From contig NC_087062.1 of the NCBI RefSeq assembly GCF_963678635.1, positions 24,386,177 through 24,450,176 of the forward strand: 64,000 nucleotides of DNA, written 5' to 3'. The position numbers were made by a program, and so were the translations under genes. This document shows positions 20,701 to 33,055 of this stretch, piece by piece. Source of the stretch: Symsagittifera roscoffensis. Its lineage: Eukaryota; Xenacoelomorpha; Acoela; Convolutidae. Position 1 is the stretch's first letter. Each line of letters opens with the position of its first letter. Below the pieces are notes generated by a model. It had not been told where the DNA came from. It searched no databases and was given only the letters and a program-made list of their open reading frames with translations.

Positions 20701-23700
20701 TTCTTCTTTTTTTCTTGTGGTATGATGAGAGAATTGTAGTATGATGAAAAGCCTAGTTAAACATATTCAAAGCGAATAGTAAATTTGGCAAATCCAGATT
20801 CCCTTTCCAAGAAGGCGCTAGAAAATTGAATACCTAATTTATCAGGACTACAACGAATTTTTCACAATTTAAACAAAATTTAGCGCCTATTATAAGGCTG
20901 CTTCTTCACTTTATTTGCTGAAAACTAGACTAAAAATCAAAAGTTTCCGACCGGTTTTTCTCGATTATGAGAAACTTTTCTGGAAAAGTCCTAATTGCTT
21001 CGAAGTCACAATCTAAAATGGTTCAATTTGATATATTACCTAACACTTCTGATGAGTTTTTGTAGCACCTGATTTTGTGTGTAAAACCAATGAAATAAAA
21101 AGATAAATAAATTGAAGCACACGCACAAAATTTCCTTATGTTTAGTTGTCAGAAGAGAAAACAGTTGCAGGAAGCAAATTATATGTGGATAGTTCAAATC
21201 TTCAACTTCCAGTTTAAACGGCAAAAACTATAGAATAGGCCAGTAAGTTTTTTAGGTTTGGGTGGAACTATTGGCCAAATATGTGTTTTTTAGATTATTT
21301 CATCCACCTCAAATGAACTTCGTGGTATCTATAGTTTTAAATTCAAATTAATCTAAACTTTTTTATTTGTATCTAATTATTTTGTATTTAAGTATGATTT
21401 GCTTTCTATTGTAGTTAAAAAACTTTAATCGTGTTTTATGCTTGGTCAAAATTGCTTTTGCAACTGACGAAAAGTTGCACTTGGTGCAAGAAAACTGGTC
21501 CTCACACGCGCTTCAATGACTAGTTTACGTTGGGGATAAACATAAAAAAGACAGAAGCAGAGCACGCTCATAGTCTGAATTTATAAAATTCAATCGTTTT
21601 GGGTTTTTGTAGTGCATATTTTTCAGTCAAAATCAAATCAATTTGCAAAAATTGAAGCGTAATTAAATTTTCTCTAGATGTAGATTTTTTGTGCCAATTT
21701 TCAACAAAAAAACAACAGAATATATATGCTTAGGAAAAACGTTTTAGACAAATTTTGCTTTTAACAAAAAGTTTATGACAAAATATAGCCAAGCGAAGAT
21801 TGGAAAAGAGCAAAGAACGCAAGTAAACATAAAAAAAACAAAGATTTTGTCGAAAAGTTTCAACTTCCGAATTTCAAAAAAAGCATGCCTTTTAAGCTCT
21901 TTGAATTCTTAGAATGATTTATGACCAGCGCTTTTTTGATAACATTAACAAAACATGAGAAAACTGGATCAACAGGTAAAGTTTTTATTCCGCTGGAAGT
22001 CCAAAAATTAAATTCCACTTTCGAAATTATAAATCGCTCACGAATTTTCGTGCCACTTGCACGTTGGTATTTGGAGAGTGCAATTTACGTCACTTTCAGC
22101 AGATGATTTTCAATTGAAGCCAAAAAGTTCATCTATGCCCAACTGCTTTCATATTTCATAATCGCATCAATTTGTATTAATGCACATCTGTAGTTATAAG
22201 AGATTCTTAAGGCTTTTTCCTGAAAAAAAATCAATAAGACCTATATAAGAGTCTTCACTACGTTCATTTTTTTTGAAAATTGCAATGCCTCAATAAAGGT
22301 ATTGAGTCCTGGAGATCAAAAAAAAAATCTATAGTTCACATGGAACCCTTTTGGTAAAGTTGTGGGAATTGGAAAACTGCCAATTCGGTAATAATCTAGA
22401 TTGTTTATTGCGCATTTTGACATTTTTGTGTATGGCGCTGAAAACATTACAAACTGTTTTTGCGTGGCAAATTATCCCACGTTCAAAATCAATCTTATTT
22501 GAATTGAGGCAAGCTATTTGGTCAGATTGATTCCCTGTATAACTCAAATTTTAAGAGTTAGCTGTTTCTAATTGGCTTTTGGAGGACGCAAAACAAACAG
22601 CTCAAAACTTATGGTCTATCAAAGTATTGGACACCATTTACAGGTTTTTCAGAACATTTAGGGCTTTGCCCTGACATACGAGCAGTAAAATATTTTCATC
22701 TAGCCTTTGTAAAAACTGTGATCTGGTTATTCCAAGGTAAATGTATACAGAAAGAAAAACAATGTGAAAATTTTTGTTATTACCAGCATTGTCTGGTGAA
22801 AAAAATGCAGCTTGGTTTTTTCCGTCCCGACTTTCAGTTCCATCTGTAAGAGACATGAAGTCTGTAATTGCAGTTCCAAAGAAACAAATAGCAAACAAAT
22901 AGAAAAACAACGGAAATTACTGCAAATTTTATACTTCTATTTTACGTTCAAATAAAACCTAAGCTATAGAGAGTTGATGTGCATTTTTAAAATTTCAAAC
23001 ATATTTACAATAATTATATTAATTATGAAAGTAGCTAAGGTACTTGCCCAGTCCACGCAGCGATACATAGTATGTTTGTATGTATATCGAGCAGAATAGA
23101 GTGTTAAATAGAGACTAACAGTAAAAAAAAAGACATAGAAAAGTTTTGTATCAACGCAGCCAAGCACGTGAACAAATAACCGCCAAAGTGCCCATTAAAC
23201 AGAAGTTGTTTCTGGTAATAATTACTTTGCAAACGCGTTTAGGTTGCGATTTACCGGAAAGAGATTGCATTGTAAAGTGGTAATTTTGAGAATATCAAAC
23301 AGCGTTTCAAATTATAAAAATACTTTTTCAAAGTAAAATCTATTTTAAGATGTTCATAAAAAAGGCGCATCCGAAGATTTCAAAAGCTTTATTTTCTTAG
23401 AGCAGTCTCAAACAACAGAATAAACGAAAATAAAAGGTTAGAAGAAAAAGACACTAAATGAATTTGAAAATGCACGAAACTGTTTTTAAGCAGGAAGCGG
23501 GCGCCTATTTTGCGGTGTAGCTTTTGTTTGATGAGGCAAAAAGGCGCACATATGGTACAATATGGTATATATGTAACTAATGAAACGAATATTTAAATTA
23601 GTCTCGAAACATTGAACTGATTAAAAACACGCAAAGCATTGGATCAATGCCGATCAAAGTTACAAAATATGAGCCAATAAAGTTTTTAAAAAGGAGTTAA

Positions 23701-24667
23701 ATACAAACGGAAAGTATATCAATCAAAAAAGACTGATTAGATTTGAGTAAAAAAAAGAAAAACTTTCTATCGAAACAAAAACCAGAAATACTAAGTTTAA
23801 AATATTCAAAAAGCGATGGAAAAAAGAAGTATTTATTGAATATCCGAGGGATAAGGTAAGAAAAAACATACCTTTTGGTTCAAAACTTTTATTTATGACA
23901 GTAAGTAATATGATTTTAAATTGGTATTTTTTCGCCCTTGTGGGGAGGGAAGTGAACTGACAACATCGAATGAAAATAATACCACTGAAAAGTTCGTTAT
24001 TAAGAGCGGCGTACAGAAGTAAGTAATTTCTGAAAAAAAAAGATTTACGTATAAACTTCCCTCCAACAAGTTAGAATTTTATATCAGTTGCAAAAAGTCA
24101 ATTGAAACTAGAAATCACATTCCGTTTCCTAGCTATATCTTAAAAACATTACTTGTAAAAATGATCGACGTTATGCTATGCCTCTTGAGCGCACAATAAA
24201 TTTTCAATAGAAAAAACCAGCAAAAAACATCGTTTTAGTGCTGCAACTTATTTTACTTTGGATAGAAACAAAAAAAACGAACAACAATTTGCATTTAGAA
24301 AAAGTTAAGTCGAAATTTAAACTTTTGAATGAAAAAAATGACGTTAAATGGGCTCCTTGTTACCGCTTCAGTTTTTGAATCAATTTTCCAAAGAATCAAA
24401 AGCGACCTTTTTAAAATTTCTGGCCGAACAAAGTTAGCCAAGGGTTGAAAGTTACTCTAAAAATTTACCTGACCGTTCGCTTCTTATCATCGAAGCTCAA
24501 AAAATGTCTATAAATGATAAGTTCACTGTTGGCATACTAAACAAATACTTTCAGCTGTCAGACGCAGACTTGAAAGTTAGATTTGCGAAAATGAATGAAC
24601 GAACGTTATCCTTTTTTCTATTGATTTGGCAACATGTAGAGTCTTTTGTTGAACAGTTTTGTTGCTG

Positions 24668-24830
24668 TTACAATTAGCCCAGAATATTTCGACCGCGGCT
24701 GTCAAAGCCAAAGAACTTTTAAATATCTCTTTTGGCGAATCACATCTATTCAGCTTTTTTACAATTAGCCCAGAAGATTTCGACAGTGGCTGTCAAAGCC
24801 ATATAACTTCAAATCACATCTTTTCAACTT
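24668..24830 (+). repeat. 91-bp tandem duplication
   Basis: TTACAATTAGCCCAGAA at 24668 recurs at 24759. The two units share TTTCGAC, GGCTGTCAAAGCCA and AATCACATCT. They are diverged, so the duplication is not recent. It holds a short open frame but no recognisable protein. Confidence 0.6.
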
Positions 24831-25154
24831 GTTTGAGTTTTGACCCTGAAAAGATCGACTCGTAGCTTACAACTTGCTAACAAAATAGGTTGACAAACCA
24901 TTTGCTTAACAAAATTCGTGTAATAGAAATAGTTAGATAATAATTTTAATTAAAGCTAAACTTATGGTGTAGGGGTACCCAAGCGAACATCCGGTATTTC
25001 GAATCCAAATTGAAATTTAACGTGTCTAAATTTAAACGTGTCCAAATCCAAATTTAACATGTCTGAAAACTTCACCCAACATGTTTTGTCTAGTACAAAG
25101 AACTAAATTTTGCATCTATTTCAAAACTATTTGCTTCAATTATCTACCTTTATT

Positions 25155-25678
25155 GTTCCGACTTTCTTAACAAAAGTAACGGAATATTTGTGCTCGAGGT
25201 GGTTTTTTTTTTCTTTAGACAAATGTCGGCTTTTTAACTAGCCATTTTTCACGAAATTATTTTATACCATTCGAAAAGTATTGTTGTCCTGAATTTGAAT
25301 TTGAAAAGTTATTTCACCTGTGATTATTTTTCTTAAAGTTATGGGGGTTTAAAGATTGCCATTTTGGCCACTTTGGGACAATTACCGCGCGATATATTTC
25401 GCGCTTTTAACGCGTAAGCGAGATTCAATCCGTCATAGAAATCGTTCCAAGTTGGTTTAAGGAAGCTTATATGCCATAATTTATTTGTTAATAGGAGCAA
25501 AATTTACCACTTGGTAATTAATATGACGTGTGGGGTGATGTTTTCTCAAAAAATCTCAAATTAAAAAAAAATTGATTTTATTTTATTACATTTAAGTTTT
25601 TCATGTTATCACTGCTCCATAGACCTTAAGAAACAGTCAGAATATTCAAGACTTTGCTCTGATACAAGCAGTCTTGTT
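25155..25678 (+). repeat. HINE-like repeat, full-length copy
   Basis: Starts GTTCCGACTTTCTTAAC and AACGGAATATTTGTGCTCG. It contains the central AACGCGCGATATATTTCGCG block, GGCGTGTGGGG-like and CTGCTCCATAGACCTTA blocks, and ends GATACAAGCAGTCTTGTTT. It is about 524 bp and the first of three copies in the same orientation ending at 26892. Confidence 0.85.
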
Positions 25679-25901
25679 TCAATTTAGACTGGCTCCGGAG
25701 CATTTTCTGTTTGGATGCAAAGCATCAAAATTTGTCCGACCTTATAAAGAAACTCCGTCAAAAATTGTTAGTCAACAATTGCTGGTCTAAAAAAACACAC
25801 ACAAAAGTTTAGTCAATTTCTTTGAAACTCTAGCCTTTTGAAATATTTCTCAAATCAGGGTGGTCCTACATATTGGAAGGTTTTGTGCTGTAACCGGCTA
25901 T

Positions 25902-26400
25902 CCTTGTTGCTTCGAATTTCGAAAAAAAAAAATTGATTAATTACGCTTGGGGTATTTTTTTGAGTCAATTTTCGTTTTTTAACTAACGAACCTTTTTTGA
26001 CGGATTTTTTCACCACCTGAAAAATATTGTTCTCGGAAACACAAATGCAAAAAAAATTTCTTTGATCGTATTTTGTAAGGTTGCGTTGGCCTGAAAATTG
26101 CTAATTTGGTATAATTAACGCGCGATATATTGCGCTCTTATAACACGCGTAAGCAGCGTATTAATTATTTCCAAAATGAGTTAAGCAAATGATTTGGTCA
26201 TCTTTTCATGAAACAAAAAGCTTATTATATATCCTTTAAAACTTTACATAGATTAAACGAAGAAAAAATGCGAAAACTTTTTTTTCGTATTTTTTCCGAA
26301 TATTTTAAAAATTTTTTGGTCAAAAAAAAACTTTTTCATGGGCCTTGAAATACAGTCCAATTGATGAGGGCTTCGCTATGATGTTCCAGCAGTCTTGTTA
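25902..26400 (+). repeat. HINE-like repeat, middle copy of a head-to-tail array
   Basis: Diverged copy (TTGCTTCGAATTTCG start, central AACGCGCGATATATTGCGC, end TTCCAGCAGTCTTGTTA). It follows an alternative tail ACCGGCTATCCTTGTT at 25885-25905. Its 3' end runs straight into the 5' end of the next copy with no spacer. Confidence 0.75.
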
Positions 26401-26892
26401 TTCCGACTTTCATAACGAAAGTAACGGAATATTTGGGATCGGGTGGTTTTTTTCTTCAGACAAATTTTGACTTTTTAAATAGCACGTTTTTTTTCTCCAT
26501 TATTCAAAAGGTATTGTTGCCCTGAGCTTAAATTTAAAAAATATTTCACCGGTGATCATTTTTTGTAACCTTATGAGGGTTTAAGTATTGCCATTTTCGC
26601 CAATTTGGGACAATTAACGCGCGATATAATTCGCGCTATTAACGCGTAAGCGGACGTTTAATCTGTCTTAGAATTCGTTCCAAATTGGATGAAGGAAGTT
26701 TAATTACCATAATTGATTTGTTACTAGGAGCGAAATCTATCACTCTGTACTTTATATGGCGTGTGCGGAAAAGATTTTCACAAAAAAAAAACTCAAAACA
26801 AAAATGTTTTATTTTATTGCATTTAATTTTTTTATGTTATTGCAGCTCCAAAGACCTTAAAAGGCATTCAACCTGATATGAGCAGTCTTGTT
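26398..26892 (+). repeat. HINE-like repeat, full-length copy directly abutting its neighbour
   Basis: Starts TTATTCCGACTTTCATAACG and has AAAGTAACGGAATATTTG, central GCGCGATATAATTCGCGC, TATTAACGCGTAAGCGGA, ATTTGTTACTAGGAGCGAAA and GGCGTGTGCGG, ending ATATGAGCAGTCTTGTT. Part of the 3' hairpin is deleted (GGCATTCAACCTGATATG). Confidence 0.85.
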
Positions 26893-28609
26893 AATTTATA
26901 ATTTTTACTTATTGTTAACATCATCAAAGCACCTGAGCAGAAATAAGCGAAAAGGGTAAAATTGGAAAGATAAGTGGTTGCGGCACCCTAGCCGGTAATG
27001 GTTTTATTTCATTAGAAGTGCTTGCATGCGTGCGGAACAAAAGATTGATAGCTAGAAGCTGCTATATATTTCACTGTTCTTACAAAAGGCTCCCAGTACC
27101 AATTAAACCATGACCTTCAGTGGGTACAAATTAACTCCGGCATATTCTCGCGTGAAAAATTTGATAAAAGGATACGAAACGAAAAAACCGGATATTTGAA
27201 GAGAAAGCGTCGATAAGTGATATTCAAAAAAGCGTGACACAATTCCTATATTTTCAAATCCTGATTTTCTTAGACGTATTTCAATATTTTATTCTGAACT
27301 CTAATTACCGGTGTGTTTTGTCAAAAGCATTGAGTTTAGCTTGGTACATAAAATTTTTGAGAACATTCAAATTATATCAGCTAGAAAAAAAAGAGTGGTG
27401 AAATTAAAATTACCGTGAATTGATAGATTGATATATTGATACTTTTGATACACCTGTTTTAAATGTACCCGTAGCTTTATATTTTACAAATGGTTCGTCA
27501 CCTTTTCGAAAACCGGAACCAAAAAAAAAGTTTTTGGTTTTAATAGGATGCTTGAAAATACAATTCGGTATTTACTAAGCTTATTTATGTTTGCCGGGCG
27601 GCCAGCACACCGAGTATTTTTTTCTGATGCATGATGATTCTATTTGCTATACAAACAGTCGTCTGGTGGGAGCAAAGAAGAAGATACTACAAATTAAAAT
27701 TACAGTGTTAGATGAGGGAAAATTGCTAAACGAAACAAAAAATCATCTAAGTGGATAATTTGATCATTCTGTTCTCGACGAATGCGCCGGTTTTTCACAT
27801 TAGCCAGAATTATACAAGATGATGGAACCAGTTCAAAACAAGTATTTATTTTACCCTATCATGTTCTTGATAAACTATCTCTGTAAAATACTTAGGACTA
27901 ACCAATCATGATCCATAACTAACACTTACAGAACAGAATAAATTTAACTTAGCAAACAGTTGTTCTTCTCCAGAATAGGAGATATAAGAGTAAGATTAAG
28001 GTTGGTATTAGACTAAGAAGTTGCACGAATCTATCCGGCCGAAAAAAAAGATAGCGTGGCGAACAGACAATGTACCTTATCTGAAATTACTCTATGAGTG
28101 AGCCACCCGGACCTAAACTCAATGATTTTAAAAACTTTTCAATCACAGCGAGAGTAACTTCTTCGCTCCATCTTTTCTACATTATCATGAAACACATTGA
28201 TAAAAATGAGACAACTTTTCACGGATATCAAAAAAATGTTTTCGAAATTATTACTTTCGAAATTCCAATCCGAAAGACGGCAATATGATAACAATATTAG
28301 TGTCCTACGAGCTTCCGGGTTGGACAAAAAAATTATATAAACACACCAAGACTTCAATTTACCGAGAATTGCAGATGGAATTGCGATTTTTTTTTCTGTC
28401 TGGTTGGGTGGTTTTGCCTCGACATCCGAACGCTTAACTAAGTGCTTGTAGAACTCGTTATCAAACTATAATAGCGAGCTCCACATCACACGCGCTAATG
28501 ATAGGTGTTTGATTGCCGCGGCAAGATAACTTTTTTTCCAAATTTTCAATTTATGGGTAGGGGATATTTAACAAGATCCTTCATTTGAAAGCTTCTGAAT
28601 CATTATTGG

Positions 28610-28669
28610 ATCTACTTAACAATCTCTCCCTCTTTTTCAGAAGGGGGGGGGGCAGATTGTTAAGTAGAT
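28610..28669. repeat. 16-bp perfect inverted repeat with purine loop
   Basis: ATCTACTTAACAATCT (28610-28625) pairs with AGATTGTTAAGTAGAT (28654-28669). The 28-nt loop is itself partly self-complementary (CTCCCTCTTTTTC facing GAAGGGGGGGGG), so the whole 60 nt can fold as one stem. TTAAGTAGATCC recurs at about 28772. Confidence 0.75.
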
Positions 28670-29240
28670 TACGTTAGTCTCATTTTTGACAAATCAGAAT
28701 GCAACAAAATTATAATTCTCAATGCAAAGCTGTAGCGCTTATTTATTGTATTTGTTCATAGGGGTGAAGATTCTTAAGTAGATCCTAATTATTTGACATA
28801 TTATATTAGACTGACATAACATATTAGACAGAGCTGTTCTCTTGATGTGGTACACTTTTTGGACTGAAAGGATAACTTTTATCGAGAAAAATAATAAAAA
28901 TAAGGTGCTGAGCTTGTTTATGCCTCAGAGTTATGGATAATTTAATCAATCTAGTCGAAACACCTGCATCGTTTTTCACATTTGAAGAAAAATACTTTAG
29001 GTACGAGAAAGTATGCTAAGTTATACATTGGTTCAAATAAATTCGCCAAACAAATTACAACAACAACCTCAAAAAAGGAAAAACTAGTTGGTGTGTGAGT
29101 TGGATAGATGCTCCTCCGCATATATTCTGACAACAGCTTTTCAAAATTGAGCAAGAAACTGAAAAAAAAAGAAAAATTATCCTGTATCATGCTAAAAATT
29201 GACAACCAAAATGAGAGTAACTTTTACACACATTCTTTTT

Positions 29241-29750
29241 GTTCCGACTTTCGTAACAAAACTAACGGAATATTTGTGCTCGGGGTGGGTTTTTTTTTCT
29301 TCAGACAAATTTCGATTTTTTAACTAACAATTTTGACGGATTTTATAAAAATCATTCAAAAGGCACTTTTGTCTTAAGCTTAAATTAGAAAAATTATTTT
29401 TCCTGCGATCTTTTTTCGTAAAACTATGGGGGTTTGAACTTCGCCACTTTGGCTGATTAGAGACAATTTACGCGAGATCTATTTCGCGCTAACGCATAAA
29501 CGTAGATTTAATCCGTCTTAGAAGTCATTCCAAATTGGTTGAACGAAGCTTAATTGCCATAACTGATTTGTTACTAGAAGCGAAATTTATCACTTTGAAT
29601 TTTATATGGCGTGTGGGGGGGGGGATATTTTTCACAAAAAAAATCTCAAATTAAAAAAAAAATCATTTTATTTTTATTACATTTAGAAATGATTTCATGT
29701 TATTACTGCTCCATAGACCTCAAAAACCAGTAGGAACACTCACTCTTGTT
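29241..29750 (+). repeat. HINE-like repeat, full-length copy
   Basis: Starts GTTCCGACTTTCGTAACAAA and shows the standard block order, including TGCGATCTTTTTTCG, AACGCATAAACG, TTGTTACTAGAAGCGAAA and GGCGTGTGGGG. It ends CACTCTTGTT. The 3' hairpin is largely lost. Confidence 0.85.
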
Positions 29751-29880
29751 TATATGATCCTGACAAAAAATTCTGAGACAGGGACATGCTTCTTTGACAT
29801 GAGGAAAACAAGTTCAAAATGAAGTTTCGAAATGCGAATATAAAAACGCTTCAGTTTAAGAGATCCCTTGGGTTTTCTAT

Positions 29881-29932
29881 GAGTGAGTGTGTGTGTATGT
29901 GTATGTATGTGTTTGCGTGTGTGTGCGTGTTA
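29881..29932 (+). repeat. TG-rich microsatellite
   Basis: Imperfect TGTG/TGTA array (GTGTGTATGTGTATGTATG, then GTGTGTGTGCGTG). Simple sequence with no other feature. Confidence 0.8.
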
Positions 29933-30639
29933 TTGCCTTTACTCCCATCTTTAGAGCGAGTAGAATTTTATCAAAGTGCAATAGCTATAACACACGTTAA
30001 GGATGAGCATTTGGTTGGGTATTCGGTTATACTTTTTTGACTTCTCCAATTTTCCCGTTTTGATCTATTTTTTTTGACAATAGTGGAACTTTTTATGCAG
30101 GTGTAACAAAAAAAATGCAAAAAGGAAAAAATAAAAAACGGATTTGTACAAAATGGGGCAACAAAAAATAGATATTACAATATTTCAAAAAAATTTATAG
30201 AATTCAGCATAAATTTCAGAATTTTCAGCATAAACTTCAGAGATTTCAGCATTAATTTCTAAGCCACACAAAGAGATATGTGAATAAAGATGAGCAAAAA
30301 AATATTTCAGCTAACATTGGAAAACAGCAAACGCTTGCTTCCAAGCGTTCTTGCTCGGCATCATTAAAGCGCCTGAAAAATATATTTACTTGAATGTCTA
30401 GTTAGTCTGAAACGAGTCTAGCTAAAGTGCTCGTTTTATACTTTGATGCCGAATTTGTAACCCAAATTATTTAAGCGTGACTAATTATCCCGTACTACCA
30501 ATCCGTTGGAAGTATAACTGAGGCAAGCTAATAGGTCAAAGTAATTTCATTAAAGTCTCAGTTTTTCTTACTTACAATTTTGGTGCGTATTCATAGGTCC
30601 CAAAAGGAAAAATCTGTCATATGGGTCTCAAAACAAAGC

Positions 30640-31141
30640 AAAACTGCTCGTATCAGGGCAAAGCCTTGATTGTTCCGACTGCTTTTTAAGGTCTATGGAG
30701 TAGCTTTAGTTTTTGAAAAAAATATGAAGAATTGAAAAAAAATGAAATATTCAAATTATTATCTAAGATTTTTTTTGAATCATCAACCACACGCTATGTA
30801 AAGTGCAAAGTGATATATTTTGAGTATAGCAATGTATTTTATAGGCTAAATAGCTTGCCTCATTTCTGGTTTGAACAGTATTTCAGACGGATTAAATCAC
30901 CGCTTACGTAGTAATAGCACGAAATATGAAACCAAATTGACACAATTGGTAATATTTAAACCTATAAGATTACAAAACTTGACCACAGATAAAAGATCTT
31001 TTAAATGTCCTCTCGAACAACAATATTGTTTGATTGATATACAAAAATTTCATCGAATAGACTAGTTAAATGTCGAAGTTTGTCTGGAGAAAAAATAATC
31101 TGAGCACAAATATTCCATCACTTTTTTCGAAAGTCGGAATA
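30640..31141 (-). repeat. HINE-like repeat, reverse copy
   Basis: On the plus strand it begins AAAACTGCTCGTATCAGGGC followed by AAAGCC and GTTCCGACTG, the reverse of the hairpin plus 3' subterminal repeat. It ends GAAAGTCGGAAT. The middle is diverged but keeps GATTAAATCACCGCTTACG. Confidence 0.8.
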
Positions 31142-31539
31142 TAAGCAGTCACATAAATCCCATATTTTTTCAATAACTCAAGTACAGCTTTAATTGACTA
31201 CTTTTAAGGTCGTCGGAGGTCGCGCTACGTGACCATAGCCGGCTTCGAGTTTTCGTATAGAGTCTTACCCTCAGATGGCACCCGCAAAACGTTGACACTT
31301 CTGTGGTGGTCTCTATTCTGCGGCTTGATTTTTGCCAGTTAAACGAAAATCAAACAATCCATCCAATCGTTAGTTCAAATTTCAAAGAAACAGAATTCAA
31401 GAAGAAGTTTTTGTTGACTTGTGTGACTGGTTTTTTTGGTCCTATGAACATTGGGACCTATGGAAATTCACCACAATTTGATGCCATCAGCCTAAAATTC
31501 AAAATTTTTTAATGAGTCATCATTTAAAAATATTCGAGA

Positions 31540-31701
31540 CCAACTAAACGGCAGCCGGAACATTCAAGATTTTGCCCTGATACGAGCAGTCTTGTTCTTT
31601 CTTGCATATTTATCCTTGAGTAAAGCATTAATTTCTGGCGGGACGTTAATGGGGCAATTGGCATATTCAAATGTTCGCCTTGATGCGAGCAATCTTGTTT
31701 A
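31540..31701 (+). repeat. Two HINE-like 3' ends in succession
   Basis: GGCAGCCGGAACATTC, TTTTGCCCTGATACGAGCAG and TCTTGTT end at about 31592. A second 3' end (AATGTTCGCCTTGATGCGAG then CAATCTTGTTT) ends at about 31701. These are 3' remnants without bodies. Confidence 0.65.
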
Positions 31702-32551
31702 ATTATAAATTTGGACTGCAATGAACAAAATTTGCAAGTCTATCTATTGTTACAAGCACAAAAGCAAATAATTGCGCCCAGTGTACGATTGTATGCTGTT
31801 TATTCAAAAATTAGAAAAGTCCAGTCTCAAATTAATTAAAATGAAATTTTTCCAAAGAAAATTAAATTAAAATTCGCCTTTTTAAACTTAGAAAGCTCTG
31901 ATGAAAAAATAGTTCTAAAAAGATATAAAATGCGGTTTCACCGCGTAGCGTTGTTGTCAAATCTATGGAAAAAAAAGGCGTTTTAAACCTCTTCAAACCC
32001 TAATAAATTTGAATTGAGCAGCAACAACTGCTTTTATGTAGCAACAGTACATCGTTTTCCAGTATATGGATCAATGCAACTCCAGCCGTTTTTAAACACG
32101 CAAGTTTCCGCCTAAAATAATGACTTTTTTCAATAATCAGCTCAGATTTCATTGCGAAACAAATTTCATTATTTGTAAGCTAACAATATATAAACATTTT
32201 TTTGGTTAAACCTGTCAGGAAACTCCCATCTCTTCATCTCCACTCCCCTTCTTTAAGTGTGGCAGGAAAAAATGTAGGAGACTTTTTTCAACACTGAGAA
32301 AATTTTTAGATGTATTTTTTTTTGAATGCTGATGTATAACGAATTTTAATGAAAGAGCCAAGAACAATACTCAATGCTTCGTAACCGTACATTGGGATGG
32401 TAGAAAAAGTCACGTAAAAGTCCACCCCATAGATTTCCGTATTATTTTGTCGCTCTTTGAGTGGTCTGAACAATACAAAGCTTTGATTCATACCCAACGC
32501 GAAAGATAGTTTTGATAACACGCCTTATATTTTCAATTTAAATCCAAATCA

Positions 32552-33055
32552 AACAAGACTGCTCGTATCAGGGCAAAGCCCTGAAAGTTCCGACTGCCTC
32601 TTAAGGTCTATCGAGCATCAAATTTCAAGGTAATAAAAAAAATTTAAAAAATTTTTGAAAAAATTTGAGATTTTATGTAAAAACATCCCCACACACGTCA
32701 TATTAAGTACAAAGTGATAGATTTTGCGCCTATTAACAAATCAATTATGGCATATAAGCTTCCTTGAACCAATTTGGAACGATTTCTAAGACGGATTAAA
32801 TCTCGCTTACGCGTTAATAGCGCGAAATTTATCGCGCGTTAATTGTCCCGAATTGGCCAAAATGGCAATCTTTAAACCTCCATAACTTTACGAAAAATAA
32901 TCACAGGTAAAATATCTTTTCAAATTCAAGCTCAAGAAAAAAATAGCTTTCGAATGATATAAAAAACGGCTATTTAAAAAGTCGAAATATGTCTGAAGAA
33001 AAAAAACCCACCCCGAGCACAAATATTCCGTTACTTTCGTATCGAAAGTCGGAAC
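32552..33055 (-). repeat. HINE-like repeat, best-preserved reverse copy
   Basis: On the plus strand it starts AACAAGACTGCTCGTATCAG with the complete hairpin CAGGGCAAAGCCCTG, then GTTCCGACTGCC. It has the central TAATAGCGCGAAATTTATCG and CGCGTTAATTGTCCC, then GAGCACAAATATTCCGTTAC, and ends TATCGAAAGTCGGAAC. At 504 bp it is a good reference for the family. Confidence 0.9.

Larger units (their letters stand above)
15321..25154. other. Gene-poor repeat-rich region
   Basis: Apart from the SINE, hairpins and repeat copies listed separately, I see no coding region. If the missing PKG 5' exon lies farther right, this is PKG intron. Diverged HINE-like subfamily 2 pieces occur near 18820-19010, 20335-20665 and 22340-22700, the last keeping AGGGCTTTGCCCTGA and ACGAGCAG. 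Small open frames here lack homology cues and show the same composition as the intergenic DNA. Confidence 0.5.

Noticed and set aside
31200-31290. GC-rich patch suggestive of an exon
   Set aside because: Neither strand gives a conserved peptide flanked by plausible splice sites.
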